Assembly (NCBI GenBank): GCA_024636975.1
Contig: JAGXGA010000031.1
Span: 1-61,402, forward strand
Length of the DNA: 61,402 bases
Direction: 5' to 3'
From: Mariniphaga sp.
GTDB lineage: Bacteria; Bacteroidota; Bacteroidia; Bacteroidales; Prolixibacteraceae
Shown here piece after piece: positions 14,254 to 22,503 of this stretch (position 1 is the stretch's first letter; every line of letters starts with the position of its first letter). Position numbers and translations under genes: made by a program. The notes under the pieces were generated by a model. The model worked only from the letters and a program-made list of their open reading frames with translations. It did no database searches and was not told the DNA's origin.

Positions 14254-14931
14254 TTATCCTTCTTCATCCAGTTCTTCAAACGGCAGAACTGTACATTCGT
14301 ATTCCATGATTGTAAATTCGTTTTTAGTAAGCCATTTTTCAGAAATTGTTATTGAATATATATTGTTGCCCTTGTTTTGCAGATCCCATACAATACCTTC
14401 TGCCTCAGGAAAGGGTGCCCGACCCTCAAGTTGGTCGCTAAGTAACCGGTTGAGCAAATTGTTTTCTGAAAGTCCCTGACTGAGCGCTTTTAACGCGGTT
14501 TCCTCTGCTATCTCCACCGGGGCATTGTGTTCGTCTGTTATTTCGAATTGTACGATATTTACCTTTGCCTGGGGGAACTTTCCGTTATAGGCTTTGTAAA
14601 GTAGCTGATTGATGATGAACAAGTCATGGTGAAGCTTGATATCAGTATAATTCTCTGAGACTTTTACCCGCAGCATTTCGTGCGAAATATTATCAATTTG
14701 TCCTTCGGCTAAACTATCCGAAAGCTTGTAATCAAGCAGAATAGCGGCTGCCTCGTTTGGTTCATAATCGGAAATGGCCATAAAAAGGTATTCCTTCAAT
14801 TCTGTAGTTTTTACTTGTTCCGCATCGGCGAACTCAAATCTTTCCAGTAATTCCTTAAAGTCGTCATTATTCCATGCGCCTTCCAGCTCATCAGTCGATT
14901 TTATATCGGTTATTTTTACTAAATACTTCAT
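14254..14931 (-). CDS. Hypothetical cytoplasmic protein
   Basis: A 225-residue acidic protein with no signal peptide, membrane segment or recognised domain. Landmarks are KYLVKITDIKSTDELEGAWN at the N-terminus, EYLFMAISDYEPNEAAAILL, and a C-terminal beta segment (YSITISEKWLTKNEFTIMEY). The frame is clean and codon use is ordinary, so it is very likely expressed. It is separated from the lipoprotein gene by about 85 bases on the same strand. Confidence 0.7.
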   Translation of the reverse strand: MKYLVKITDIKSTDELEGAWNNDDFKELLERFEFADAEQVKTTELKEYLFMAISDYEPNEAAAILLDYKLSDSLAEGQIDNISHEMLRVKVSENYTDIKLHHDLFIINQLLYKAYNGKFPQAKVNIVQFEITDEHNAPVEIAEETALKALSQGLSENNLLNRLLSDQLEGRAPFPEAEGIVWDLQNKGNNIYSITISEKWLTKNEFTIMEYECTVLPFEELDEEG

Positions 14932-15224
14932 ACATAAACTTTTTGATTTCTACTTATTTAACTACCACAATGGAAATTGGTTCATTTTTAATGAACCCAA
15001 TAATGAAGATTGATATAACTGGCCTTTTTTTATCTTTCAGGAATTACCAGGTTCAATGAAGTAAATCTTCTTGTTTAAATGCTTTATTTTTTCTATATTT
15101 CAATTTTACCAGTGAACAATGGTTTATCAGGAGTGAATAGCTCTTACGGATGAAATTTTTGCTCAGGAATTATTAAAAATGAACGCAGGCTGCCGTTCAG
15201 CCAGGCACTTGTAATTAATAACAA

Positions 15225-16493
15225 ATGAAATCAAAAATCAACTTTTTTATAGTAACCGTTTTGATACTGGCTGTGTTTACCCAATGCGAAAAGGACAAGG
15301 TATTTGAAAATATACCTGGTATACCGGATGAGAATTTCCTGCAAGCTCTAATAAACAGGGGTTATGATTTGAATAACGACAGCATAATAAGCAAAGAAGA
15401 AGCAGAAGCGGTTACTTTTTTAAATGTTAAAGGCGCTGATATTTCGGATTTTACCGGGATTGAATACTTTATTAATCTGGAAACATTAATATGCAGTGAA
15501 AACAAGTTATTAACCCTGGATATTTCAAATAACACGAGGTTAAATATACTGGATTGCAGAGCGAACCGGATACACTTTATAAATTTTGGCAACACTGAAC
15601 TTGAGGAATTATATTGCAGCAACAATGGGTTGAAGATGCTGGATGTGTCGGTTATTCCCTCATTAAAAAAGATGGATTGCAGTAAAAATTCAATTGTCTC
15701 ATTGAATGTTTCCCAAATTGTTGCTTTGACTGAACTTAATTGCAGTGAAAATAAGCTGACTGAACTGGATGTATCGGATTGTATTTCTTTGCAAAAATTG
15801 AATTGCTATCATAACAGACTCTCCTCTGTTGATGTTTCAGGAAACAGCATTTTGACGTTTTTAGATTGTAATGTCAACAACCTAACTGAAATAGATGTTA
15901 CCGGGAATACAATTTTGGAGTATTTAAATTGCAGCAACAATCGTGAATTGACAAAACTGGATGTTACACAGAATTCCTTTTTAAACTATCTGGCATGTTC
16001 TTCCAGCCCGGTGGGATCAGTTGATGTTTCAAAGAATATTTATTTAAGAGAGTTATTATGCGGTAACAGTCAGCTTGATTCATTAAATGTTTCAAATAAT
16101 ACATCATTGGAATACTTATATTGTGCACATAATAATTTAATGGATTTGGATGTTTCTGAAAACATGGAACTGGTTGATCTGAATTGTGAATATAATCCGT
16201 TATACAATCTGGATGTATCAAAAAACAGTAAACTCACCTCATTAAGCTGCCGTGCCAATGAATTAAATTATTTGGATGTAACGAATAATCCTCTGTTGAA
16301 TTTGCTTGTTTGCTCTTCCAATTCATTGGACAGTTTAAATCTTTCCCGGAATGAAGAAATTCGAATCTTATGGATTGAAGACATGCCGGATTTAAACAAG
16401 GTTTGTGTTTGGACCTTTCCTTTTCCACCGGAGAATCTGCAATTAAAAAAAGCAAACAGTCCTGAAGTTTATTTTTCGACCGATTGCAGTTAA
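15225..16493 (+). CDS. Leucine-rich repeat lipoprotein
   Basis: A 422-residue exported protein with a lipoprotein-type signal peptide ending AVFTQC. After NIPGIPDENFLQALI it has an EF-hand/dockerin-like loop (DLNNDSIISKEEA, residues ~50-62), then about 14 LRR units of roughly 21 residues with consensus LxxLNCSxNxLxxLDVSxNx. The regular Cys in each unit and the LDVS ladder are typical of Bacteroidota and Listeria-like surface LRR proteins used in adhesion or protein binding. The sequence ends with a capping segment (VCVWTFPFPPENLQLKKANS) and lacks a T9SS tail. Confidence 0.85.
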   Translation: MKSKINFFIVTVLILAVFTQCEKDKVFENIPGIPDENFLQALINRGYDLNNDSIISKEEAEAVTFLNVKGADISDFTGIEYFINLETLICSENKLLTLDISNNTRLNILDCRANRIHFINFGNTELEELYCSNNGLKMLDVSVIPSLKKMDCSKNSIVSLNVSQIVALTELNCSENKLTELDVSDCISLQKLNCYHNRLSSVDVSGNSILTFLDCNVNNLTEIDVTGNTILEYLNCSNNRELTKLDVTQNSFLNYLACSSSPVGSVDVSKNIYLRELLCGNSQLDSLNVSNNTSLEYLYCAHNNLMDLDVSENMELVDLNCEYNPLYNLDVSKNSKLTSLSCRANELNYLDVTNNPLLNLLVCSSNSLDSLNLSRNEEIRILWIEDMPDLNKVCVWTFPFPPENLQLKKANSPEVYFSTDCS

Positions 16494-16620
16494 TGTATCT
16501 ATTTAATTAAAAAACAAGATATTAATAATATAAACGAATGAATTTACCGCCGCACAATAATTTCCCGGTGCTTAAAGGCGCGAATATCATTTTAAGATTT
16601 GAACTTACAAATAATTTGAA

Positions 16621-17109
16621 ATGATGTCCTCCACTAAGCCAGTTTTTCGGAGTGGCCGGTTGAATGATCTGCAGGAGATGCAACAATTGTTTGTTGGAAC
16701 AATTGAGTCAGTATGTTCATCGGACTATAATCATGAGCAGATCCGGGCCTGGACTTCAGGAATCGAAAATGAACAGCGCTGGCGTGAAGTTTTGATGCAT
16801 CAGTTCGTTTTGGTTGCCCTGATCAGGGAATGTATTGTTGGGTTCGGTTCACTCGCAAAGGGAGGTTGTATTGACATGCTTTATGTGCATAAAAACTTTC
16901 AGGGGAAAGGCATAGCAACTGCAATTCTGAAGCTGCTTGAAGATGAAGCCTTACGCCTTCACTATGTGAAATTGTTTTCGGATGTAAGCATAACCGCAAA
17001 AGGCTTTTTTGAAAAGGCGGGATTTAAGGTCGTAAATGAACAGTTGAATTTACGGCAGGGAATAGGGCTAATGAATTTCAAAATGGTGAAAGATCTGGCC
17101 AACAGGTGA
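16621..17109 (+). CDS. GNAT-family N-acetyltransferase
   Basis: A 162-residue protein with the GNAT order: FRSGRLNDLQEMQQLFVGTI, a DYNHEQIRAWTSG substrate segment, LVALIRECIVGFGSLAKGGC, IDMLYVHKNFQGKGIATAIL (strand 4 and the Q/RxxGxG/A acetyl-CoA loop), and FFEKAGFKVVNEQLNLRQG. This subfamily has ELAA/PhnO-like relatives; the substrate is unknown. The start ATGATG at 16621 is preceded by an AT-rich leader. Its 3' flank runs into the duplicated O-acetyltransferase leader. Confidence 0.85.
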   Translation: MMSSTKPVFRSGRLNDLQEMQQLFVGTIESVCSSDYNHEQIRAWTSGIENEQRWREVLMHQFVLVALIRECIVGFGSLAKGGCIDMLYVHKNFQGKGIATAILKLLEDEALRLHYVKLFSDVSITAKGFFEKAGFKVVNEQLNLRQGIGLMNFKMVKDLANR

Positions 17110-17180
17110 TGAGAAACTAATCTGTAACATTGTTGTTACATCCTGTATCACATTGTTGTTATATATTTAAGTAGCCGGAA

Positions 17181-17240
17181 ATGAGAACAGAAAAAGAGGA
17201 AATGCTTTCAGGAGAGCTTTATAATCCGCTTGGTCACTAA
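17181..17240 (+). pseudogene. Sugar O-acetyltransferase 5' fragment
   Basis: RTEKEEMLSGELYNPLGH then a stop. This is the start of the maa-type gene at 18976 (KTEKEKMLSGELYDALDPDL), including the shared leader CATTGTTGTTACAT. The fragment is cut at codon ~18 by a CTAACCCC hairpin. It shows that the leader and start of the acetyltransferase gene were duplicated and that the barrel-protein gene now lies between the two copies. Confidence 0.75.
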
Positions 17241-17263
17241 CCCCGGCTTTCAAAGCCGGGGGT
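17235..17263. repeat. CTAACCCC hairpin, copy 3
   Basis: CACTAACCCCGGCTTT-C-AAAGCCGGGG: a 10-bp perfect stem. It terminates the truncated acetyltransferase fragment. A family 2 palindrome follows at 17322-17352. Confidence 0.75.
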
Positions 17264-17321
17264 CAGGATGTTTGGGGACCAGTCCGGCCCGGGGTTTCAG
17301 CCCTTTATTCACTCAGGATAA

Positions 17322-17352
17322 TTGAGCAGGTGACCTCAAGTCATCAGCTCAA
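17322..17352. repeat. Palindrome family 2, last copy
   Basis: TTGAGCAGGTGACCTCAAGT and CATCAGCTCAA: one base off the consensus arm. It is the rightmost member seen. The remaining spacer to 17653 holds nothing recognisable. Confidence 0.75.
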
Positions 17353-17653
17353 GATACCATCCTAATTGAGCCATTTTTTATTAGTGGAATTTTTATGTGG
17401 GTGAGAACGATTCCTTTAAAAACCACTGACATTCCGGCTATATTTATAACTTATTTTAAAGTCCTAATGTAATTGATTAATGCCCATAATTTGAAGTGAA
17501 TCATCAAATGCCATCCATGCCATCAGCATCGTAACCGGTGCTTGGTTTTTCACCACTTATCTGTTTTTGGATTACTGCAAAACTTTATTTAATTTCACCG
17601 ACTAAACATAAACTTATGTTTCAAAAAAACTATTGATTCCAAACCTGCTTATA

Positions 17654-18886
17654 ATGAAAAAACACCTTTTGTTTGCAGCAATTTTTGCTTTTATATATAC
17701 TGATACCTTGTCGCAGATAGGATTTGAAAGAGGATATTTTATTGATGAATCCAATGAGAAGTTTGAGTGCTTAATACGAAACAGGGACTGGAACAGGAAT
17801 CCTAATGAATTCTTATACAAATTAACGAATGACGATCCGGTTCAGAAAGCTGTTATTCAGACGGTAAAAGAATTTGGGGTCCCCGGATCTTTTAGATATA
17901 TCAGGGCAACCATCGATATCGACAAGTCGGGTGATTTAACCAGCACAATCAGTACGGTCCGGGAACCCCTGTTTCAGGAAGTAACAGTATTTCTTAAGGT
18001 GCTGGTTGAAGGAAAAGCACCATTATTTATGTTTTCAGAAAAAAATTTAACCCGGTTTTTATTTAAAACCCGTAATTCAGAAATAGAACAACTGGTGTAT
18101 AAACGCTATATGGCAAATAATTATGATGCAGCAACCGGATTACTCAGCGAAAAGAGGGTTTCAGTTAATCTTGATTTCAAAAATCAACTGTATGGTAATT
18201 TTAAAAATCATGGTATTACGGTTGCCGACATTCAGGATGTAAATTATCAGCAAAGAGACCTTGAACGTTTTTTCATGAAAGTTAATGGCGATATGGGGCA
18301 GGTCTATCAAAACAACGGTAAGAAAGATTTATTTAACCTGTCGTTAAGACCGGGTGTAAACTTTCACAATTTAACTCTAACTCATAATCGATTCGAATCG
18401 ATGAATACCGATTTTGGGTTGAACATGAATTTTAGGTTTGGTGTTGAATTCGAATTTATTTTACCCTTTAACAAAAATAAGTGGGGATTGATTATAGAAC
18501 CTACCTACCGTTATTATTTCCCTGAAGCGCCCTCAGCAAAAAATTTCATTTCAAAGGTAAACCACGAATCAATAGAAGTTCCGGCAGGAATAAGGCACTA
18601 CTTATTTTTAAACGATAATTCAAAACTTTTTGTAAATGCCTGCTTTGGATACGATTTTACCAACAGTTCAGATCTGACGCTCTTTTTTAAGAATGACGGA
18701 AGAACGTTTGACAGCTGGCAGATTATTACCGGAACCTACTTAGCCGCAGGTGCCGGTTTTAAATACAAAAACCGGTATAGTATGGAAGCACGGTACAATA
18801 CAGGACGAGATATATTAACACTACATAAATACTGGTTTTCAAGCTATAATACTTTTTTCGTAACCTTTGGGTATACATTGTTTTAA
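17654..18886 (+). CDS. Exported outer-membrane beta-barrel protein
   Basis: A 410-residue protein. I use the ATG at 17654, which gives a proper signal peptide (KKHLLFAAIFAFIYTDTLSQ). The N-terminal half is a mixed domain (FIDESNEKFECLIRNRDWNR, YIRATIDIDKS). The C-terminal ~200 residues alternate aromatic and polar positions and end in TFFVTFGYTLF, a C-terminal aromatic beta-strand typical of barrels inserted by BAM. Such proteins are common in Bacteroidota and lack assigned functions. Direct repeats of CATTGTTGTTACAT lie on either side (about 17137 and 18958). Confidence 0.75.
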   Translation: MKKHLLFAAIFAFIYTDTLSQIGFERGYFIDESNEKFECLIRNRDWNRNPNEFLYKLTNDDPVQKAVIQTVKEFGVPGSFRYIRATIDIDKSGDLTSTISTVREPLFQEVTVFLKVLVEGKAPLFMFSEKNLTRFLFKTRNSEIEQLVYKRYMANNYDAATGLLSEKRVSVNLDFKNQLYGNFKNHGITVADIQDVNYQQRDLERFFMKVNGDMGQVYQNNGKKDLFNLSLRPGVNFHNLTLTHNRFESMNTDFGLNMNFRFGVEFEFILPFNKNKWGLIIEPTYRYYFPEAPSAKNFISKVNHESIEVPAGIRHYLFLNDNSKLFVNACFGYDFTNSSDLTLFFKNDGRTFDSWQIITGTYLAAGAGFKYKNRYSMEARYNTGRDILTLHKYWFSSYNTFFVTFGYTLF

Positions 18887-18975
18887 ATTTTACGTGTCAA
18901 AACTTTTACCTCGTTACCGGGTCTGAAAGACGGTTAAGTGAAACTATGCCTGTATAACATTGTTGTTACATTATT

Positions 18976-19548
18976 ATGGTGTCGGTAAAGAAAACAGAAA
19001 AGGAGAAAATGCTTTCAGGAGAGCTCTATGATGCGCTTGATCCTGACCTTTCCAGAGATCGGTTGCAGGCCAGACTGCTTATCAAGGAATTGAACGATAC
19101 AAGAGAAGACGAAGAAGATCAAAGGAAATCAATCCTAAAGAAATTGCTTCCCAATGCAGGTGCAGATTTATGGCTGCAACCACCATTTTATTGCGATTAT
19201 GGTTCAAATATTATCACTGGCAATGGTGTTTTCTTTAACTTCAACTGTGTGGTGCTGGATGTGATGCAGGTAAAAATTGGTAACAGAACATTGTTTGGAC
19301 CAAATGTACAGGTATATACAGCAACACATCCGGTAAATTATAAAGAGCGGTCATCGGGTCTGGAATATGCAAAACCTGTTACGATAGGTGAGGATGTCTG
19401 GATCGGCGGAAGTGTGGTTATATGTCCGGGCATTTCCATCGGTGACCGAACAGTTATAGGAGCCGGCAGTGTGGTAACAAAAGACATTCCTTCCGATGTT
19501 TTTGCTGCAGGTAATCCATGTAAAGTTATCCGGAACCTGGAATATTAA
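18976..19548 (+). CDS. maa: Sugar O-acetyltransferase (maltose acetyltransferase type)
   Basis: A 190-residue LbH acetyltransferase: N-terminal Mac domain (EKEKMLSGELYDALDPDLSR), then left-handed beta-helix hexapeptides (IITGNGVFFNFNCVVLDVMQ, IGNRTLFGPNVQVYTATHP with the catalytic His, IGEDVWIGGSVVICPGISIG, VIGAGSVVTKDIPSDVFAAG NPCKVI). The family transfers acetyl from acetyl-CoA to the 6-OH of maltose, glucose or galactosides. It looks complete. A partial copy of its start lies at 17181. Confidence 0.9.
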   Translation: MVSVKKTEKEKMLSGELYDALDPDLSRDRLQARLLIKELNDTREDEEDQRKSILKKLLPNAGADLWLQPPFYCDYGSNIITGNGVFFNFNCVVLDVMQVKIGNRTLFGPNVQVYTATHPVNYKERSSGLEYAKPVTIGEDVWIGGSVVICPGISIGDRTVIGAGSVVTKDIPSDVFAAGNPCKVIRNLEY

Positions 19549-19666
19549 ATCAAAATAACAAAAGACAAATTTCAAAAGACAAACAAGACACCATAGTTAG
19601 AGTAAGCTTAAGTGACTTTTATATTCAACTGTTGTAATCCAATATGTTTAGATTTTAAAGTCAGAC

Positions 19667-19894
19667 TCATTTTTTTAAGTGCTGCTGCGATTTTCCCCAC
19701 CACTTTCCTGCTTGCCTGAATATCTTTTTTGTGGCGCTCTCCACCGATTTACCCGCTTTTCGGTAAGCATCACTCTGATGTATTTTATCTGCTGCATCGT
19801 CAATAAATTCTTCTGCCTTATCGATCCACTGGGTTGTTTTATCCGGATTGCTATCCTCGTTCTTTTCCGGTTTCTGTTTGCTTTCCTGCTCCAT
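19667..19894 (-). CDS. Small charged helical protein
   Basis: Reading from the ATG at 19892-19894 gives 75 residues: EQESKQKPEKNEDSNPDKTT, WIDKAEEFIDDAADKIHQSD, AYRKAGKSVESATKKIFRQA, GKWWGKSQQHLKK. It is a highly charged amphipathic helical protein with an acidic first half and a basic, Trp-containing end. The longer upstream frame is less plausible. There is no known family; general roles in stress or membrane association are only guesses. Confidence 0.6.
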   Translation of the reverse strand: MEQESKQKPEKNEDSNPDKTTQWIDKAEEFIDDAADKIHQSDAYRKAGKSVESATKKIFRQAGKWWGKSQQHLKK

Positions 19895-20181
19895 GTGTAT
19901 TCTTATATTGTTTGTAACTTCTCCAAATATAGCCATTGTCAGTGAGCATTTGCATTGATGAAAGGTTTTTTCATGAATAGAAATTGTTCCAAACATTTAT
20001 CCGGTAGTATCCATTGACGAAAAGCCAGCATTACATAATGAATTAAATAACTTTTTCAATTCAGACTAAAAAATCTTTTATTTATTGCTGCCTGTTGAAT
20101 TTTAATATGTAACTTGCTATAATACTAACAAACAACAAATTATAATCGTGTATCATATTTATAAATTTAAAACTCAATTTG

Positions 20182-21375
20182 ATGAAGTCAAAATTCTTTT
20201 TATTTATGGTTTTGTTTGCACTGACTGGTTATGTGACAAACGCCCAAAGCACGGGAGGAACTACTGCAAATGCTGATTTGGAGAAAGTAGCCGCTGAACT
20301 GGTAAATAATTGTGCTGGTATTTCGGAAGGAGATATTGTGATGGTTTCGGGAGGAGTCAAGGACATGGAATTACTTGAAAACATTGCTGTTAACGTGCGT
20401 AAGAAAGGAGCTTTTCCTCTTCTAACTGTTAACAGTGATCGCCTCACCCGGAAAATGTATACTGAGGTGCCTGAGAAATACGATTCACAGGCTCCCAAAC
20501 TGGGAATGCACATGGTAAAATTTATTACAGCTCAAATCGCTGTATCATCTGATGAATCACCTGATTTACTTGCTGATATTCCACCGGAACGGTTTAAAAC
20601 ACGAAGAGATGCAAGTAAGCAATTAAGGGATTATGTCGAACAAAATCCGATTAAAATGGTAGCCCTGGGAAACGGTATGTATCCCACAAAAGCCAATGCC
20701 GATGAGTTTGGAATTCCTCTTAATCAGTTGACTGAGATTTTCTGGTCAGGAGTAAACGTTGATTATAATAAATTATCTGCCACCGGAAAGAAGCTTGAAT
20801 CGCAGCTTGCAAATGGAAATGAGCTGGAAATTACAAATAAAAACGGTACCAGCTTAAAAGTAAAGGTAAACGGCTGCCCGACATTTTGCAGCGATGGGAT
20901 TATCGGGGAAGAAGACATTAAAAAAGGTTCGGCGGGATATTCAGTTTACCTGCCTGCAGGCGAAGTTTACCTTGCACCGGTTGCCGGCACAGCAAACGGG
21001 AAGGTTGTTGTGGACAATTTCACTATTATGGGTAAACCGGTTGAAGGATTAGTTATGGAGTTCAAAAATGGAAAGGTGGTTTCCATGGATGCAAAAACCA
21101 ACCTGGAATTATTAAAGAAATATTATAAAACGGGTGAAAAGGGAATGGATGAATTCAGTGTTATTGATTTTGGCATTAACCCAAATGTAGTGATACCTGA
21201 AGGAAGTAAGTTACTTACCTGGATGCCGGCAGGAATGGTTACCGTGGGGGTTGGTAACAATATGTGGGCGGGTGGTAGCAATGATGCCTCCAACGGATTT
21301 AGTTTCTTTATTCCCGGCAGCACGGTAAAACTGGATGGCAAGACACTGGTTGAGAACGGCAATTTGAAATTATAG
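20182..21375 (+). CDS. Exported M29-like aminopeptidase homologue
   Basis: A 397-residue secreted protein (signal KSKFFLFMVLFALTGYVTNA). It follows the M29 aminopeptidase fold: LVNNCAGISEGDIVMVSGG, LPAGEVYLAPVAGTANGKVV, IMGKPVEGLVMEFKNGKVV, then a glycine-rich end with WAGGSNDASNGFSF. By eye the Glu of PAGEVY is kept, but the later EK..GT.HIALG and HWD segments of active M29 enzymes are replaced by WMPAGMVTVGVG and NGFSFFIPG, so several metal ligands seem absent. It may be a binding or structural relative instead of a peptidase. It begins at the ATG at 20182. Confidence 0.75.
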   Translation: MKSKFFLFMVLFALTGYVTNAQSTGGTTANADLEKVAAELVNNCAGISEGDIVMVSGGVKDMELLENIAVNVRKKGAFPLLTVNSDRLTRKMYTEVPEKYDSQAPKLGMHMVKFITAQIAVSSDESPDLLADIPPERFKTRRDASKQLRDYVEQNPIKMVALGNGMYPTKANADEFGIPLNQLTEIFWSGVNVDYNKLSATGKKLESQLANGNELEITNKNGTSLKVKVNGCPTFCSDGIIGEEDIKKGSAGYSVYLPAGEVYLAPVAGTANGKVVVDNFTIMGKPVEGLVMEFKNGKVVSMDAKTNLELLKKYYKTGEKGMDEFSVIDFGINPNVVIPEGSKLLTWMPAGMVTVGVGNNMWAGGSNDASNGFSFFIPGSTVKLDGKTLVENGNLKL

Positions 21376-21403
21376 TTGAGTTGCTTTAAAAAACACCATT
21401 CTG

Positions 21404-22138
21404 ATGGCAAGAATATTCATTACCGGCTCGGCCGATGGGCTGGGGCATCTTGCAGCAAAACACCTTGTGAAGGAAGGGCACAAGGTTGTGTTGCATGCGC
21501 GAAATGAAAACCGTGGTAACGATGCTCTCGGTAAGGTGCCAGGTGCAGAAAAGGTTCTGGTAGCTGACCTGACTGAAGTGGAGGAGGTAAAACGGCTGGC
21601 TGATGAAGCCAACGCATCAGGCACTTTCGATGCAGTAATTCACAATGCAGGAGTATACCGGACTGCCGGTGAGCTCATCTTCAAGGTAAATACCCTTGCG
21701 CCTTATATTCTGACCTGCCTGATGAACAGGCCTGAACGATTGATTTACCTCAGTTCGGGTTTGCACATGCAGGGTGATCCCGGCCTGAGCGGATTCGATA
21801 ATGGTAGTGTTAATTACTCTGATTCTAAACTTCATGTGATCCTTCTTGCAAAGGCGGTAGGCCGAAAATGGCAGGGGGTTTATGCCAATGCGGTGGATCC
21901 GGGATGGGTACCAACTAAAATGGGTGGGCCTGGTGCTCCCGGCAACCTTGAAAAAGGCATTCAAACCCAAATGTGGCTTGCAGTCAGTAACGATGGTGAG
22001 GTTAAGGTTTCTGGTCGCTACTTTTATCACAAAAAAGAAAAAAGGTACCTTGATGAAGCTGATGATGTGAAAGTGCAGGAACGGTTTCTGCAGCTGTGCG
22101 GGGAAGCGTGTGGTGTGAGGTTTCCGGGTGATGAATAA
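21404..22138 (+). CDS. Short-chain dehydrogenase/reductase
   Basis: A 244-residue SDR: NAD(P)-binding TGSADGLGHLAA at the N-terminus, DAVIHNAG (NNAG equivalent, residues ~77-84), LIYLSSG, and the catalytic NYSDSK (Tyr-x3-Lys) followed by YANAVDPGWVPTKMGG. It is expected to reduce or oxidise a small carbonyl/alcohol in the cytoplasm. It begins 28 bases after the M29-like gene and may share its transcript. It resembles retinol-dehydrogenase-like SDRs in the PGWVPTKM segment. Confidence 0.88.
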   Translation: MARIFITGSADGLGHLAAKHLVKEGHKVVLHARNENRGNDALGKVPGAEKVLVADLTEVEEVKRLADEANASGTFDAVIHNAGVYRTAGELIFKVNTLAPYILTCLMNRPERLIYLSSGLHMQGDPGLSGFDNGSVNYSDSKLHVILLAKAVGRKWQGVYANAVDPGWVPTKMGGPGAPGNLEKGIQTQMWLAVSNDGEVKVSGRYFYHKKEKRYLDEADDVKVQERFLQLCGEACGVRFPGDE

Positions 22139-22503
22139 AATATTATAGGATACTCATTCTGAAGCTACTCATAACAATTATATTTAGGGTTTGATAGAGT
22201 GATGTGCTTGCTGACTTTTTTCATGGGGGTTAGTTTGGTGTTAATGAACTTGTGCGTCCGAACAGTAAGCTCTTCATAATTCGTGTTGATCCTAAACGCT
22301 TCAGGTTCCTGACATTGTCAGGAGCTGCGCATGCTGACAATTCTTAGCGACCGTGCATTAAACATCCGCGATTTAACGAACTGCTTGCTGCCCACTGCCG
22401 CTGCTTACTAAATAATTTAGTCTGTTCTACTCATATTATATTGAAATTGTAGTCAATATTAATTAAAAAAGGTTATATTTAATATACTATAATACGCCAT
22501 ATT
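22139..22503. other. Gene-free spacer
   Basis: 365 bases with no coding sense. One short hairpin CCTGACA-TT-GTCAGG occurs near 22310-22322. An AT-rich stretch before 22504 probably contains the kinase promoter. Confidence 0.5.
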
